Shown: positions 44,166 to 52,988 of the stretch, one piece after another | Numbering within the stretch: position 1 is the stretch's first letter | Layout of the letters: each line of letters begins with the position of its first letter | Assembly (NCBI RefSeq): GCF_002355435.1 | Contig: NZ_AP017313.1 | Location: forward strand, 806,001-870,000 | Direction of reading: 5' to 3' | DNA: 64,000 nucleotides | Source: Mucilaginibacter gotjawali | GTDB lineage: Bacteria > Bacteroidota > Bacteroidia > Sphingobacteriales > Sphingobacteriaceae | The notes under the pieces: generated by a model | Seen by the model: only the letters and a program-made list of their open reading frames with translations | Database searches by the model: none | What the model was told of the DNA's origin: nothing | Translations under genes and position numbers: made by a program

Positions 44166-45525
44166 ATTGCAACGTTAATTCAACAACAGGTATTTCGTAC
44201 GGTGGTTTTTTAAGCGGAACGGTTAACTCCAGGTCATCCTTATTTGCTGCTGACGCTTTTAAAATCAATTCCGAATGGTCGTTTAAAAACTGCGCGTATT
44301 TTATTTTGCCGTTATAGCCAGGCAGCGTTATCTTTCCGTTGGTAGGATAATTAAACAAATGAACATACAGTCGTCCGTTTACTTTGCTGTAAGTAAGCTT
44401 ATCACCTTCAGGTACTTTATAAGCAGCAGGCGCGTAAGTGCAGTTGTAAATAGCAACGTTATTGGCATGCATCCAGTACGACAGGCTGTCAAGCGCACGG
44501 GTAGCCCTGTAATCAAATTCGCCGCGACCGGTTGGCCCAACGTTAAGGATGAGGTTGCCGCCGTTGCTTACCGAAGTAATCAGCAGGTCGAGCAATTGCC
44601 GGTGGGTTTTCCAGCTGTTTTCGTCGCGGTAGTAGCCCCATGATCCTGAAAAGGTCTGGCAGGTTTCCCATGTGCGGCCCTTGTATTTAGCCAGCTCATC
44701 AGTACCTACCTGTTCAGGGGTTTCAAAATCGCCGCCATCTTTGTAATCATACAAACCAAGCCGGTTGTTTACAATAATGCCGGGCTGCAGTTTCCTAACC
44801 AGTTTGAGCAATTCAACAGCGCCCCAGTCATCAGCTCCTTTGCCGCGTTTGGCGCCTTTATCCCAGCTCCAATCCAGCCATAATACATCAATCTTGCCAT
44901 AATTGGTGAGCAATTCGGTGATCTGGTTGCGCATGTACTGGCGGTATTTAGCCATGTCGCGGCCTTTATTCAGGCGTTTGTAGTTGGCCTCGGTGGTATC
45001 CACCTGGGTAAGCGGGTGGGCATCGTCCATGGTATAATCAGGGTGGTGCCAGTCGAGCAAGGAATAGTAAAAACCAACTTTTAGCCCCTGGGAGCGAAAG
45101 GCGTTAACATATTCACGTACCAAATCCCGTTTGGCGTGGGTGTTGGTAGCTTTATAATCGGTATATTTTGAATCGAACAAACAAAAACCTTCGTGGTGCT
45201 TGGTGGTCATCACAGCGTATTTCATGCCGGCTGCTTTGGCTTCTTTTGCCCATTTAACCGGGTCGAACAGATCAGGGTTAAACTGGTCGAAATACTTTTG
45301 GTATTCCTCGTTGGTGAGGTGTTCATTATGTTTCACCCATTCGTGCCTGGCAGCGCCCGAGTAAAGGCCGAAGTGGATAAACATCCCAAAGCGGCCGTCC
45401 TGCCACCATTCCATGCGCTTGTCTTTTTGCGCATCGGTTTCGTTGCCAATACGTTTTTGTTGAGCAAATGCGGGCGAAAGGATAAATCCCAAACCTACCA
45501 CTAGTAATTGTAATTTTTTAAGCAT
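44164..45525 (-). CDS. GH29 alpha-L-fucosidase
   Basis: 453 residues from ATG 45525 (signal peptide to PAFAQ). The GH29 pattern is clear: WWQDGRFGMFIHFGLYSG near 40, TTKHHEGFCLFDSKYTDY near 105, GFYYSLLDWHHPDY near 155, the nucleophile Asp in VLWLDWSWDKG near 215, and NGGNLILNVGPTGRG near 320. It removes terminal alpha-L-fucose from glycans in the periplasm or on the surface. It lies between the mutarotase and dehydratase genes, so its product feeds the same operon. A longer start at 45552 is possible but lacks a clean signal. Confidence 0.93.
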   Translation of the reverse strand: MLKKLQLLVVGLGFILSPAFAQQKRIGNETDAQKDKRMEWWQDGRFGMFIHFGLYSGAARHEWVKHNEHLTNEEYQKYFDQFNPDLFDPVKWAKEAKAAGMKYAVMTTKHHEGFCLFDSKYTDYKATNTHAKRDLVREYVNAFRSQGLKVGFYYSLLDWHHPDYTMDDAHPLTQVDTTEANYKRLNKGRDMAKYRQYMRNQITELLTNYGKIDVLWLDWSWDKGAKRGKGADDWGAVELLKLVRKLQPGIIVNNRLGLYDYKDGGDFETPEQVGTDELAKYKGRTWETCQTFSGSWGYYRDENSWKTHRQLLDLLITSVSNGGNLILNVGPTGRGEFDYRATRALDSLSYWMHANNVAIYNCTYAPAAYKVPEGDKLTYSKVNGRLYVHLFNYPTNGKITLPGYNGKIKYAQFLNDHSELILKASAANKDDLELTVPLKKPPYEIPVVELTLQ

Positions 45526-45625
45526 GATTGTTTTTTTAGGGTAAAGAATCAAGAACCAGGATTCAAATGTAATATCGAAAAGTCAAAATAAATTATTTTT
45601 ATTCAGATTCCTGTCTGTTTTACAG

Positions 45626-45955
45626 TTATAGTTTGAAAATCTTATTCATTAAAACCCACTTTTCGCCTTTCAGCGCATTTTTAAGTGGTTGCTGGTATTT
45701 CCACATCAGGGTTTCCCATTCCTGTACTTTGGGGTTAGCGGCGTCTGCGGCACCCTTTTTTTCGAAACTGAAGGTGTCGTCCACTTCCATGATCATAAAC
45801 AGGCGGTTGTCAAAACGATAGATCTCCATATTGGTGATCCCTGAACTTGTTATACTTTCATGTATTTCGGGCCAGATGGCTTCGTGGTATTTTTCGTATT
45901 CGGCAATCAATGCAGGGTCGTCTTTCAGATCAAGGGTTAAGCAGTATTTTTTCAT
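45626..45955 (-). CDS. L-rhamnose/L-fucose mutarotase
   Basis: 109 residues of the RhaM type: MKKYCLTLDLKDDPALIAEYEKYH, IWPEIHESITSSGITNMEIYRF, MIMEVDDTFSF and a C-terminal MWKYQQPLKNA. The conserved His (near 24) and Tyr residues of the mutarotase family are present. It interconverts anomers of 6-deoxysugars. Next to a fucosidase, L-fucose is the likely substrate, although by sequence RhaM is closest to rhamnose enzymes. It is the first gene of the operon. Confidence 0.87.
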   Translation of the reverse strand: MKKYCLTLDLKDDPALIAEYEKYHEAIWPEIHESITSSGITNMEIYRFDNRLFMIMEVDDTFSFEKKGAADAANPKVQEWETLMWKYQQPLKNALKGEKWVLMNKIFKL

Positions 45956-46013
45956 TAGGGTGGATTGGTGGCTAAAAAGTAATAGTAATCAAATCAAAGG
46001 TGGAAAAAAATAA

Positions 46014-46091
46014 CCATAAAAAAAGCGTTCCGTTTCTCACCTCGGAACGCCCTGTTAAGATTTAAAAAATCAATAACAATCAACTAAATCC
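46014..46091 (-). ncRNA. Candidate terminator-ended RNA element, copy 2
   Basis: Minus strand: GATTTAGTTGAT (46079-46090), 28 nt, 8-bp stem GCGTTCCG/CGGAACGC (46025-46050) with loop AGGTGAGAAA, then TTTTTTT (46018-46024). It mirrors the element at 14152-14232. A second hairpin (AGGCCGG/CCGGCCT, 46092-46116) with loop ATGTGAGATAC adjoins it. It could also be the terminator of the beta-barrel gene ending at 46309. The rest of the gap 45956-46308 has only a CTTAGGG/CCCTAAG palindrome. Confidence 0.45.
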
Positions 46092-46308
46092 AGGCCGGGT
46101 ATCTCACATCCGGCCTTTTCTCATGCTCCCTTAGGGAACCCTAAGCTCTTTTTATATTGAATTTTGAAATTCATTTTTGTTATTAGACGCCTTATACTTC
46201 AATTTGTTACAATTTTAATTGTCAAAATTACACTTTTGTTTGTGATTTCCAAATTTTTCATCCGGCTTAGTGTAACGGGATTTAATAACAATTATTGAAC
46301 CTGCCCGC

Positions 46309-49185
46309 TCACCAACCAAATTCATATGGTTGATTATCAATCAGGTCCACCCCCTGGTGGCGGCCCGCCCGGGCCACCCCCGGAGGGCCAAACCCACGGC
46401 CAGGGCCGCGTTCAGGCGCTTTGCCTGCCATTTTCGAGAAACGGTAGGTAAAAGTTAACAGGTAATACCGGCCTAAACGGTTGTAATTTGTTGTTGACGT
46501 GTAGCTGCCTGTTTGTGTACTGGAGTAACCGGTATTCTGGTTAAACACGTCAAGCACCGAAAAACGCAGCGTTGCCATATTGCCTTTCAGGAACCTGCGT
46601 TCCAGGTAGGTGTTAAACACATTCGGGTTTTTAGCACCCGGGTAGTTATAATAAAACGTTTTTGAATAATCGTAGCTGTAGGTCCAATCCTTAAACAAAT
46701 AGTTTTTGCCGTTTAAGCCAACTACCCAGCTCCGGTAGTTATCCAGCACACCGGCTTGTGGTATGGAGTTTTGTGATGAATTGATGCTGTAAGTGGTGTT
46801 TGCCTCGGCATCAATAACATCGGTAATGTCCAGCCTGAAACGGATGCCTTGTGATGCGGTCAGCGTTTTCGCAACATTCTTTTCAGTATTTTCTGCAAAA
46901 GTAACCGGCGCTATATCTGTAATGTACGAGATGTTATTGCTGTAGGAATAATTGCCGACCAGGAACAAATTGTATTTCCGTTTCTCCCATGGTTTGGCAA
47001 ATACAAAAAATGCCGAGGTTGAATAGTAGCCGTTAGCATTTGCATAGCTGGTACCTGTAGTTTTTGACAAATGGGTATTTGGCGTGTAATTGTCCGGGTA
47101 ATAAATGGTGTTGCTGGCAATATAATTATCAGCCTGGATAAAGGATAAATTACTGAAAAATACGTTACCTGATTCAAAATTGAAGTGATTGTACCTTAAC
47201 GACAAGGTGTTGTTATACTGCGGGTTAAGGTTGGGGTTACCTATTACCGGGTATAATGCGTTGCTTAGGTCAGGTACCGGCTGCAATTGCGTATAGCTTG
47301 GCATTACACTGCTTCCGCTAAAGTTTGCACTGAATGACTGCGTACGCGAGAAATTATAAATAAAGTGGGCGTTTGGCGAAAAATTAAAACTTGTTTTATG
47401 TGTAGGCGAAATGTTTGGTGAACTTCCGTCCAATACGGATGGTTGGGCTGTTACACCTAAAACGTAATTGTATTTCTTTTCAACAAAGCGGTAATTAAGC
47501 CCGAAACGATTGGTTACAAAGGTGTAGTTGTAATCGTTACTTAGTAAGGCATATTCATTTAACTGCCCGGAATCGCTTAAAGTATCCGTTACTTTATTGG
47601 AGGTGGTATAACTATGCTTGTAATTATAGTTTACCTCAAAGTATGACTTTTTGCCGATAGGTTCAATGTAGGATACAAAGGTACCCACTGTATCTGTATT
47701 GGCATTGGTAGTAATAAACTGGTCGGCCGGGGTATTTGGAGCAGAAGTAATTTTTGAATAAATATTATCCGGGTTCTGGTATTGGTCGGTAGTGGACCGG
47801 CCTACACCCACATTGATACTGAAATTGCGCCCATGGTTATTAAAACGGTGATTATACAATACATTGATTCCGTAATTTGGCGATGACGACCGGCTTATTA
47901 CATTGGTAGTGTAAGCCAAAGCCGTAGTATCTGCAATGGTTTGATTAAATGTTTCGGCCTGGGTTGAATGTACACCTGCAAACGAGTAGGATGGGCTGAT
48001 CTTGAAATAATTCAAAGTATCAGGCCGGTATTCCATGTTGAAAGTGAACCGCTGGTTGATTTTTTTATCGATCTCGTTATTGGTTGAACTGGTAGCGTTC
48101 GTTCCGCTTAATCCGTAGTTTTTTTGTATCGTACTGCTGATCGTGTTTACGGTATTGTCAGTAAAACTGTAGCTGCCATAAACCGTTAATTTTTTGCTCC
48201 AGTTATCACGGTAGTTTACGCCGATTGAGCGTGCTGTGGTGATACCATTGGTACTATTGCCGCTTCCCGGAGGGCCACCCGCACCGCCACGGCCGCCACC
48301 GCCACCCGGCCCGCCAAAATTAAACAGGTTGGTATTGGTGTTGTTATAATTAGCCAGTATGGCAATCTGGCGGTTGCCGTCAAAATTAAACATATTGCCT
48401 TGTGCAATGTAGCGTGCGGCATCTTTGGTGCCGTCAACCTGCGGTATTGCATCCTGGCCGCCGCCGGCGCTCACCTGGCCAAAAATGCCATGGTTCCTGC
48501 TGGCTTTTATATTGATATTTAATACGGTCTCGGGCTCGCCTGTTTTTATACCGGTAAGGTTAGCCTGGTCGCCGTAATCATTTACAAACTGCACGTTTTG
48601 TACTGCATCGGCCGGTAAATTCTGGGTAGCAGTTTTTAAATCGCCCCCAAAAAAATCTTTTCCGTTTACGCGCACCTTGGTTACGCTTTTTCCCTGGAAA
48701 GTTACGTTGCCGTTAGCATCAACATCCGCACCGGGTACTTTTTTAATCACGTCCTCAATAGGTGCGCCATCGCGTACTTTATAAGCAGCCGCATTAAACT
48801 CAACCGTATCTTCCTTTATTTTAACGGGTAATACGTCGGATATGGTAACCTCCTTCAGCATCTGGCTGGAAGGTTTTAAAATGATGGGCCGCAAAAAAAC
48901 CGGCTCGTTGCTGTTATTAAGTGCGATACGTTTTCTTACCGGCTCAAAACCGATTGACTGAACAACCAAACTAAACTGTGCTGCTTTAACGCCTTTAAAC
49001 AAAAAGGCTCCTTTGGCGTCAGTAGCGGTGGAGATACTGTCGGTTGCTGTAATAAGTCTCACTATCGAGCCCGGCAAAGTTACTTTTGTGGAATCGGTAA
49101 CCGTGCCATGCACATCGCGGCCGGTTTGGGCGTGGATGTTCGCACTTATCAAAAGGGCGGCTATAAAAAGGTAAAATAATTTCAT
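46309..49185 (-). CDS. Outer-membrane beta-barrel protein with regulatory and plug-like domains
   Basis: 958 residues with a signal peptide (1-19, IHAQ). CarboxypepD_reg-like domain (about 22-105, GTVTDSTKVTLPGSIVRL), then a plug-like part (EDTVEFNAAAYKVRDGAPIEDVIKKVPG near 125; KVRVNGKDFFGGDLKTATQNLPADAVQNVQ near 170-200), a glycine-rich loop (GGPGGGGGRGGAGGPPG near 300) and a long beta barrel ending in LTFYR-like sequence. This is the OMP_b-brl_3/TonB-dependent receptor-like type. Probably an outer-membrane transporter or signalling protein whose ligand is unknown. It is divergent from the LytS/LytTR and RND genes. Confidence 0.88.
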   Translation of the reverse strand: MKLFYLFIAALLISANIHAQTGRDVHGTVTDSTKVTLPGSIVRLITATDSISTATDAKGAFLFKGVKAAQFSLVVQSIGFEPVRKRIALNNSNEPVFLRPIILKPSSQMLKEVTISDVLPVKIKEDTVEFNAAAYKVRDGAPIEDVIKKVPGADVDANGNVTFQGKSVTKVRVNGKDFFGGDLKTATQNLPADAVQNVQFVNDYGDQANLTGIKTGEPETVLNINIKASRNHGIFGQVSAGGGQDAIPQVDGTKDAARYIAQGNMFNFDGNRQIAILANYNNTNTNLFNFGGPGGGGGRGGAGGPPGSGNSTNGITTARSIGVNYRDNWSKKLTVYGSYSFTDNTVNTISSTIQKNYGLSGTNATSSTNNEIDKKINQRFTFNMEYRPDTLNYFKISPSYSFAGVHSTQAETFNQTIADTTALAYTTNVISRSSSPNYGINVLYNHRFNNHGRNFSINVGVGRSTTDQYQNPDNIYSKITSAPNTPADQFITTNANTDTVGTFVSYIEPIGKKSYFEVNYNYKHSYTTSNKVTDTLSDSGQLNEYALLSNDYNYTFVTNRFGLNYRFVEKKYNYVLGVTAQPSVLDGSSPNISPTHKTSFNFSPNAHFIYNFSRTQSFSANFSGSSVMPSYTQLQPVPDLSNALYPVIGNPNLNPQYNNTLSLRYNHFNFESGNVFFSNLSFIQADNYIASNTIYYPDNYTPNTHLSKTTGTSYANANGYYSTSAFFVFAKPWEKRKYNLFLVGNYSYSNNISYITDIAPVTFAENTEKNVAKTLTASQGIRFRLDITDVIDAEANTTYSINSSQNSIPQAGVLDNYRSWVVGLNGKNYLFKDWTYSYDYSKTFYYNYPGAKNPNVFNTYLERRFLKGNMATLRFSVLDVFNQNTGYSSTQTGSYTSTTNYNRLGRYYLLTFTYRFSKMAGKAPERGPGRGFGPPGVARAGRHQGVDLIDNQPYEFGW

Positions 49186-49311
49186 TTTATCTGTTATTTA
49201 GATGTGCAAATCAATAGTAAAGATCTTACACCCTAAAATGCAATAGACAAAGGGGGTAAATAAGTAGATAAAAGCCCCGCTTTAGCCTATAAAACTACTT
49301 TAAGCCACGCA

Positions 49312-49345
49312 ATCGCCAAAAAGCGCTTTTTGGCGATGTTTTTTT
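49312..49345 (+). terminator. Perfect terminator-like hairpin in a divergent promoter region
   Basis: ATCGCCAAAAAGC and its complement (49312-49337) are followed by G and T7. Because both neighbouring genes start away from it, it can only end a short plus-strand transcript or attenuate the histidine kinase operon 193 bp further on. No gene-sized ORF precedes it. The gap 49186-49537 contains nothing else recognised. Confidence 0.5.
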
Positions 49346-49537
49346 GCTGCCCGTCGGTGAACTAAAGCCCCTGATAGATTATTATTGGCGTTAAGTAGTT
49401 TACATTTGTAATATTGTTGTTATAATTGAGTTACAGCCAGTTGCAAAATCTAAAAATGTTATCACCTGCGTAATCCATGGCGGTAGTTTCCCATTGCAAC
49501 GAGTACAACTTTTATAACTTATTTCAACAATACTGAA

Positions 49538-50620
49538 ATGATATTTACAAAATCAAAAAGCAAACTGGTAACCGTGATCATCCATTTATTAATATGGGCC
49601 GTTTTCGGTACGATCTACTTCACCCAGCCATTGTCATGGCGGATCTCGGTGCCGTACCAGTTGTGGGTAAAAAACGGGCTTATTTTAGGTCTGCTGGTGA
49701 TGGCTTATTATCTTAACGCAATAGTATTGGTGCCCCGGTTTTTGCTGAAAAACCACACGGGCCTTTATTTGCTGATTGTTTTGGGCGTGGTGGCGATAGT
49801 GGTTTTTTTAAACAGTTACTTTGATTACTGGCTAAACCTGCACCAGTTGCTTGACGAAGCTTTTCATAAAATGGGGCCGCCAAGGCATCATAGAGGCGGC
49901 CACCAGTGGGATATCAGTATGATTGTTGCCATGATCAGTACATGCGCGCTGGTTATCGGGATCAGTACGAGTATCATCACCATAGAAAAATGGCAAAACG
50001 ATAAACAAAAACACCAGGAAATGGAACAGGATAAGATCAGTTCGGAACTTTCGTTCCTGAAGGCACAGATCAACCCTCATTTCTTTTTCAATACGCTGAA
50101 CAATATTTACGCGCTCACTTTGGTGAATGTTGAAACGTCGCGCAAGGCCATACACCAGTTGAGCCGGATGATGCGGTACGTCTTGTACGATACCCAAAAT
50201 ACTACCACGCAGCTGAGCCAGGAGATTGCTTTTGTGAAGGATTATATCAGCCTGATGCAATTACGTTTAACCGATGCGGTTAAAATTAATTATTCTTCGC
50301 CGGCAACATTAAGGGATGTCGCGATTGCACCTATGATATTTTTACCCTTTGTTGAAAATGCTTTTAAACACGGCGTGAGCGCTACGCAGCCCAGCTATAT
50401 CAATATTAACATCAGCCAGCAAAACTCTTCGGTTGAATTAAAGGTGGTGAATACGATCATTAAGGAACAAAATAATAACTTAGAGGCAGGCAGCGGTATC
50501 GGGCTCAACAATACCCGCCGCAGGCTTGATCTGTTATACCCTGGCAAATACGAATTAAAAATTGAAGAAGACACTGCCGAAAATATTTATTCCGTTCACT
50601 TAACGCTCCACCTGTCATGA
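49538..50620 (+). CDS. LytS/YehU-type sensor histidine kinase
   Basis: 360 residues: four membrane helices (about 10-28, 45-65, 78-98, 128-150), a coiled linker (WQNDKQKHQEMEQDKISSE), then the His_kinase domain with phospho-acceptor in QINPHFFFNTLNNIYAL near 177-193, N box FLPFVENAFKHGV near 270 and G box GSGIGLNNTRRRL near 325. Signals to the response regulator that overlaps it by 4 bp (ATGA). The loops facing out are short, so the signal may be membrane-embedded. It is upstream of an RND pump and probably controls it. Confidence 0.92.
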   Translation: MIFTKSKSKLVTVIIHLLIWAVFGTIYFTQPLSWRISVPYQLWVKNGLILGLLVMAYYLNAIVLVPRFLLKNHTGLYLLIVLGVVAIVVFLNSYFDYWLNLHQLLDEAFHKMGPPRHHRGGHQWDISMIVAMISTCALVIGISTSIITIEKWQNDKQKHQEMEQDKISSELSFLKAQINPHFFFNTLNNIYALTLVNVETSRKAIHQLSRMMRYVLYDTQNTTTQLSQEIAFVKDYISLMQLRLTDAVKINYSSPATLRDVAIAPMIFLPFVENAFKHGVSATQPSYININISQQNSSVELKVVNTIIKEQNNNLEAGSGIGLNNTRRRLDLLYPGKYELKIEEDTAENIYSVHLTLHLS

Positions 50621-51378
50621 TACTAAATTGCATAGCTGTTGACGATGAACCCCTGGCCCTGGGCCTGGTTAGTTCATTTATTGAACAAACACCTTTTTTA
50701 AACCTGGTTGGCCGGTTTTCAAGCGCTGTGGATGCCTTAAAGGCTATCCATTCGCAAAAAATTGATGTGTTGTTCCTGGATATTCAAATGCCTGACCTGA
50801 ACGGGATTGAACTGGCGCGGGTACTGGATAACAGCAAGGCTAATAAACCGCGCATCATTTTTACTACTGCCTATAACCAGTTCGCGCTGGAAGGCTATAA
50901 GGTGGATGCGCTCGACTACCTGTTAAAGCCATTTAACTACGAAGAGTTTTTACACGCCGCAACCAAGGCATTAAATTATGCCGAACTGGTTGAAAAATCA
51001 AATGCCCCTGCCGCCGCAGCAGCTCCCGTGGCGGGTGTTGCGGAAGAACGCATAGAAGATGAATACCTGTTTTTAAAGGTAGAGTACCAGCTGGTGCGTA
51101 TCGCCTTAAATGATATTTTGTACATTGAAGGCTTAAAGGATTATGTAAAAGTTTGGCTGAAGAGCGCCGAAAAGCCCATTCTTTCGTTAACCAGCCTGAA
51201 ATCGCTTGAAGAAAAGTTGCCGTCGAAAAAATTTATGCGTGTTCACCGGTCCTTTATCGTATCGCTCGATAAAATAAATTCCATTACCCGTAACGCATTG
51301 CAAATAGGGAAAGTCAATATTACCGTTGGCGATCAGTATAAAGAAGCGTTCAGCCAGTTTTTAAGCAAATGGGTTTGA
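50617..51378 (+). CDS. LytTR-family response regulator
   Basis: 253 residues. The receiver domain begins CIAVDDEPLALGLV, with phospho-acceptor Asp54 in VLFLDIQMPD and the conserved Lys in LLKPFNYEEF. An Ala/Pro-rich linker (NAPAAAAAPVAGVAEE, about 128-145) leads to a LytTR DNA-binding domain: DILYIEGLKDYVKVWL, LTSLKSLEEKLPSKKFMRVHRSFIVSLDKI. It binds DNA as a dimer at direct repeats. Overlaps the kinase gene and is the likely regulator of the RND operon 195 bp downstream. Confidence 0.94.
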   Translation: MILNCIAVDDEPLALGLVSSFIEQTPFLNLVGRFSSAVDALKAIHSQKIDVLFLDIQMPDLNGIELARVLDNSKANKPRIIFTTAYNQFALEGYKVDALDYLLKPFNYEEFLHAATKALNYAELVEKSNAPAAAAAPVAGVAEERIEDEYLFLKVEYQLVRIALNDILYIEGLKDYVKVWLKSAEKPILSLTSLKSLEEKLPSKKFMRVHRSFIVSLDKINSITRNALQIGKVNITVGDQYKEAFSQFLSKWV

Positions 51379-51713
51379 GGGAGAAGTTGTAATGTTGTAA
51401 GGTTGAAAAGTTGGAATGTTGCTTCGCCGATATAATATTAACCCGGAATTGGGCAAACGTTTAAAATTAGTTGCTATTGGTTGAAGTTTTTTGCATTCAA
51501 ACAAAATACTGACCAGTTTCGGTCACCGGAGGCAAACCAGGGGATAGCGCCAATTATGACACAAGGAAAATAATGATATTAAATGTATTGACAATATTTT
51601 TAAACAAAGCGGTTATCTTTGCCCGCTTACTTATTCTTTTTACTTACCACAACTTAATGAACTTCAGTAAAAGTCTATACCGCGTCATTGGCGCTCAAAT
51701 AACACCAGGCAGT

Positions 51714-52874
51714 ATGCAAAAATTAACAATAGCAGTTTTGATGCCCTGTTTGTTGTTTTTATTTTCGTGCGGTGACAAAAATGCACAGAAGAATGCCATG
51801 TTTGCACAGGGGCCAGGTACTTACAAAGTAGTTACCCTGCAGCCCCGGACGGTAACTTTGAGTACCGACTACCCCGCAAGTATCCAGGGCTTGCAAAACA
51901 TTGAGATAAGGCCCAAAGTTGACGGCTATGTTGAAAAGATCTTTGTGGATGAGGGATCGCTCGTTAAAAAAGGCCAGTTGTTATTTAAAATAAATGCCCC
52001 GCAATATGAGCAGGATGTGCGTACTGCCCAGGCCGGCATTAAAACCGCCGAAGCCGATGTAAATACGGCCACTTTGCAGGTGAACAAAGTGAAGCCGCTG
52101 GTTGAAAAAGATATCATCAGCCATTACGAACTTGAGTCGGCGCAACTGACCTTGCAAACTAAAGAGGCTGCCCTGGCACAAGCCAAAGCAGCGCTGGAAA
52201 ACGCCAGGATAAACCTGGGATACACCACCATTTTAAGCCCGGTAGATGGCGTTATTGGTTCGTTGCCTTATAAGCTTGGAAGCCTGGTTTCAGCTACCAC
52301 TGCAGAACCGTTAACAACGGTTTATAACACAGCCAATGTATACGCCTATTTTGCGATGAACGAAAAGCAATTGCTTGATTTTACCCGCGACAGCACCAGT
52401 AATACCAGCTTCAAATCGAAATTAAATAATATCCCTTTGGTTACCCTGGTACTTTCGGATGGAACGATATATGACTATAAAGGTAAAGTGGAAACCGTAA
52501 ACGGGCTGATCAATACCACAACCGGTTCGGCAAATTTCAGGGCTGGTTTCGCTAACCCTAAAGGGCTGTTGCGCAGCGGCAGCAGTGCATCGGTTAGGAT
52601 ACCCAAAACAGTGAAAGATGCCATTATTGTACCGCAAAACGTTACCTACGAATTGCAGGACAAGCGTTTTGTATTCGCGGTAGATAATCAAAACAAGGTG
52701 AAGAATGTCGCAATAACCGTAATGGAAAATACACCGGGGCAGTTTTATATTGTAACCGGCGGCTTGAAAAGCGGCGATCGGATTATTGCCGAAGGCGCTA
52801 ATAATATAAAGGACGGTACAGAGATTAAACCTGTTGAGGTTAACGCCGGGTCGGTTTATAAAGATCTTAAATAA
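51714..52874 (+). CDS. RND efflux periplasmic adaptor
   Basis: 386 residues from ATG 51714 (a longer frame from 51573 gives an unlikely start). Lipobox LLFLFSC precedes a membrane-fusion protein: biotinyl-lipoyl half (GLQNIEIRPKVDGYVEKIFVDEGSLVKKGQLLFKI near 55-90), a coiled-coil hairpin (about 95-165, TAEADVNTATLQV), second lipoyl half (INLGYTTILSPVDGVIGSL), then beta barrel and membrane-proximal domains. It bridges the inner-membrane pump and outer-membrane channel. First gene of the pump operon, 114 bp before the permease with a short palindromic repeat between. Confidence 0.93.
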   Translation: MQKLTIAVLMPCLLFLFSCGDKNAQKNAMFAQGPGTYKVVTLQPRTVTLSTDYPASIQGLQNIEIRPKVDGYVEKIFVDEGSLVKKGQLLFKINAPQYEQDVRTAQAGIKTAEADVNTATLQVNKVKPLVEKDIISHYELESAQLTLQTKEAALAQAKAALENARINLGYTTILSPVDGVIGSLPYKLGSLVSATTAEPLTTVYNTANVYAYFAMNEKQLLDFTRDSTSNTSFKSKLNNIPLVTLVLSDGTIYDYKGKVETVNGLINTTTGSANFRAGFANPKGLLRSGSSASVRIPKTVKDAIIVPQNVTYELQDKRFVFAVDNQNKVKNVAITVMENTPGQFYIVTGGLKSGDRIIAEGANNIKDGTEIKPVEVNAGSVYKDLK

Positions 52875-52977
52875 GTCTTGAGTCCGAAGTCTTGAGTCTG
52901 AAGTCATCAGAATAGTTACAAGTGAGAATAATTAACAATAATTTGACTTAAGACTAAGCACCTTAGGATTAAGACCA
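52875..52977. repeat. AAGTCTTGAGTCCGAAGTC repeat in the pump operon
   Basis: Direct and inverted copies of the words seen at 20730-20819 (AAGTCTTGAGTCC; GACTTAAGACTAAG). Non-coding, between adaptor and pump genes. Confidence 0.6.
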
Positions 52978-52988
52978 TAAAAAATAAT

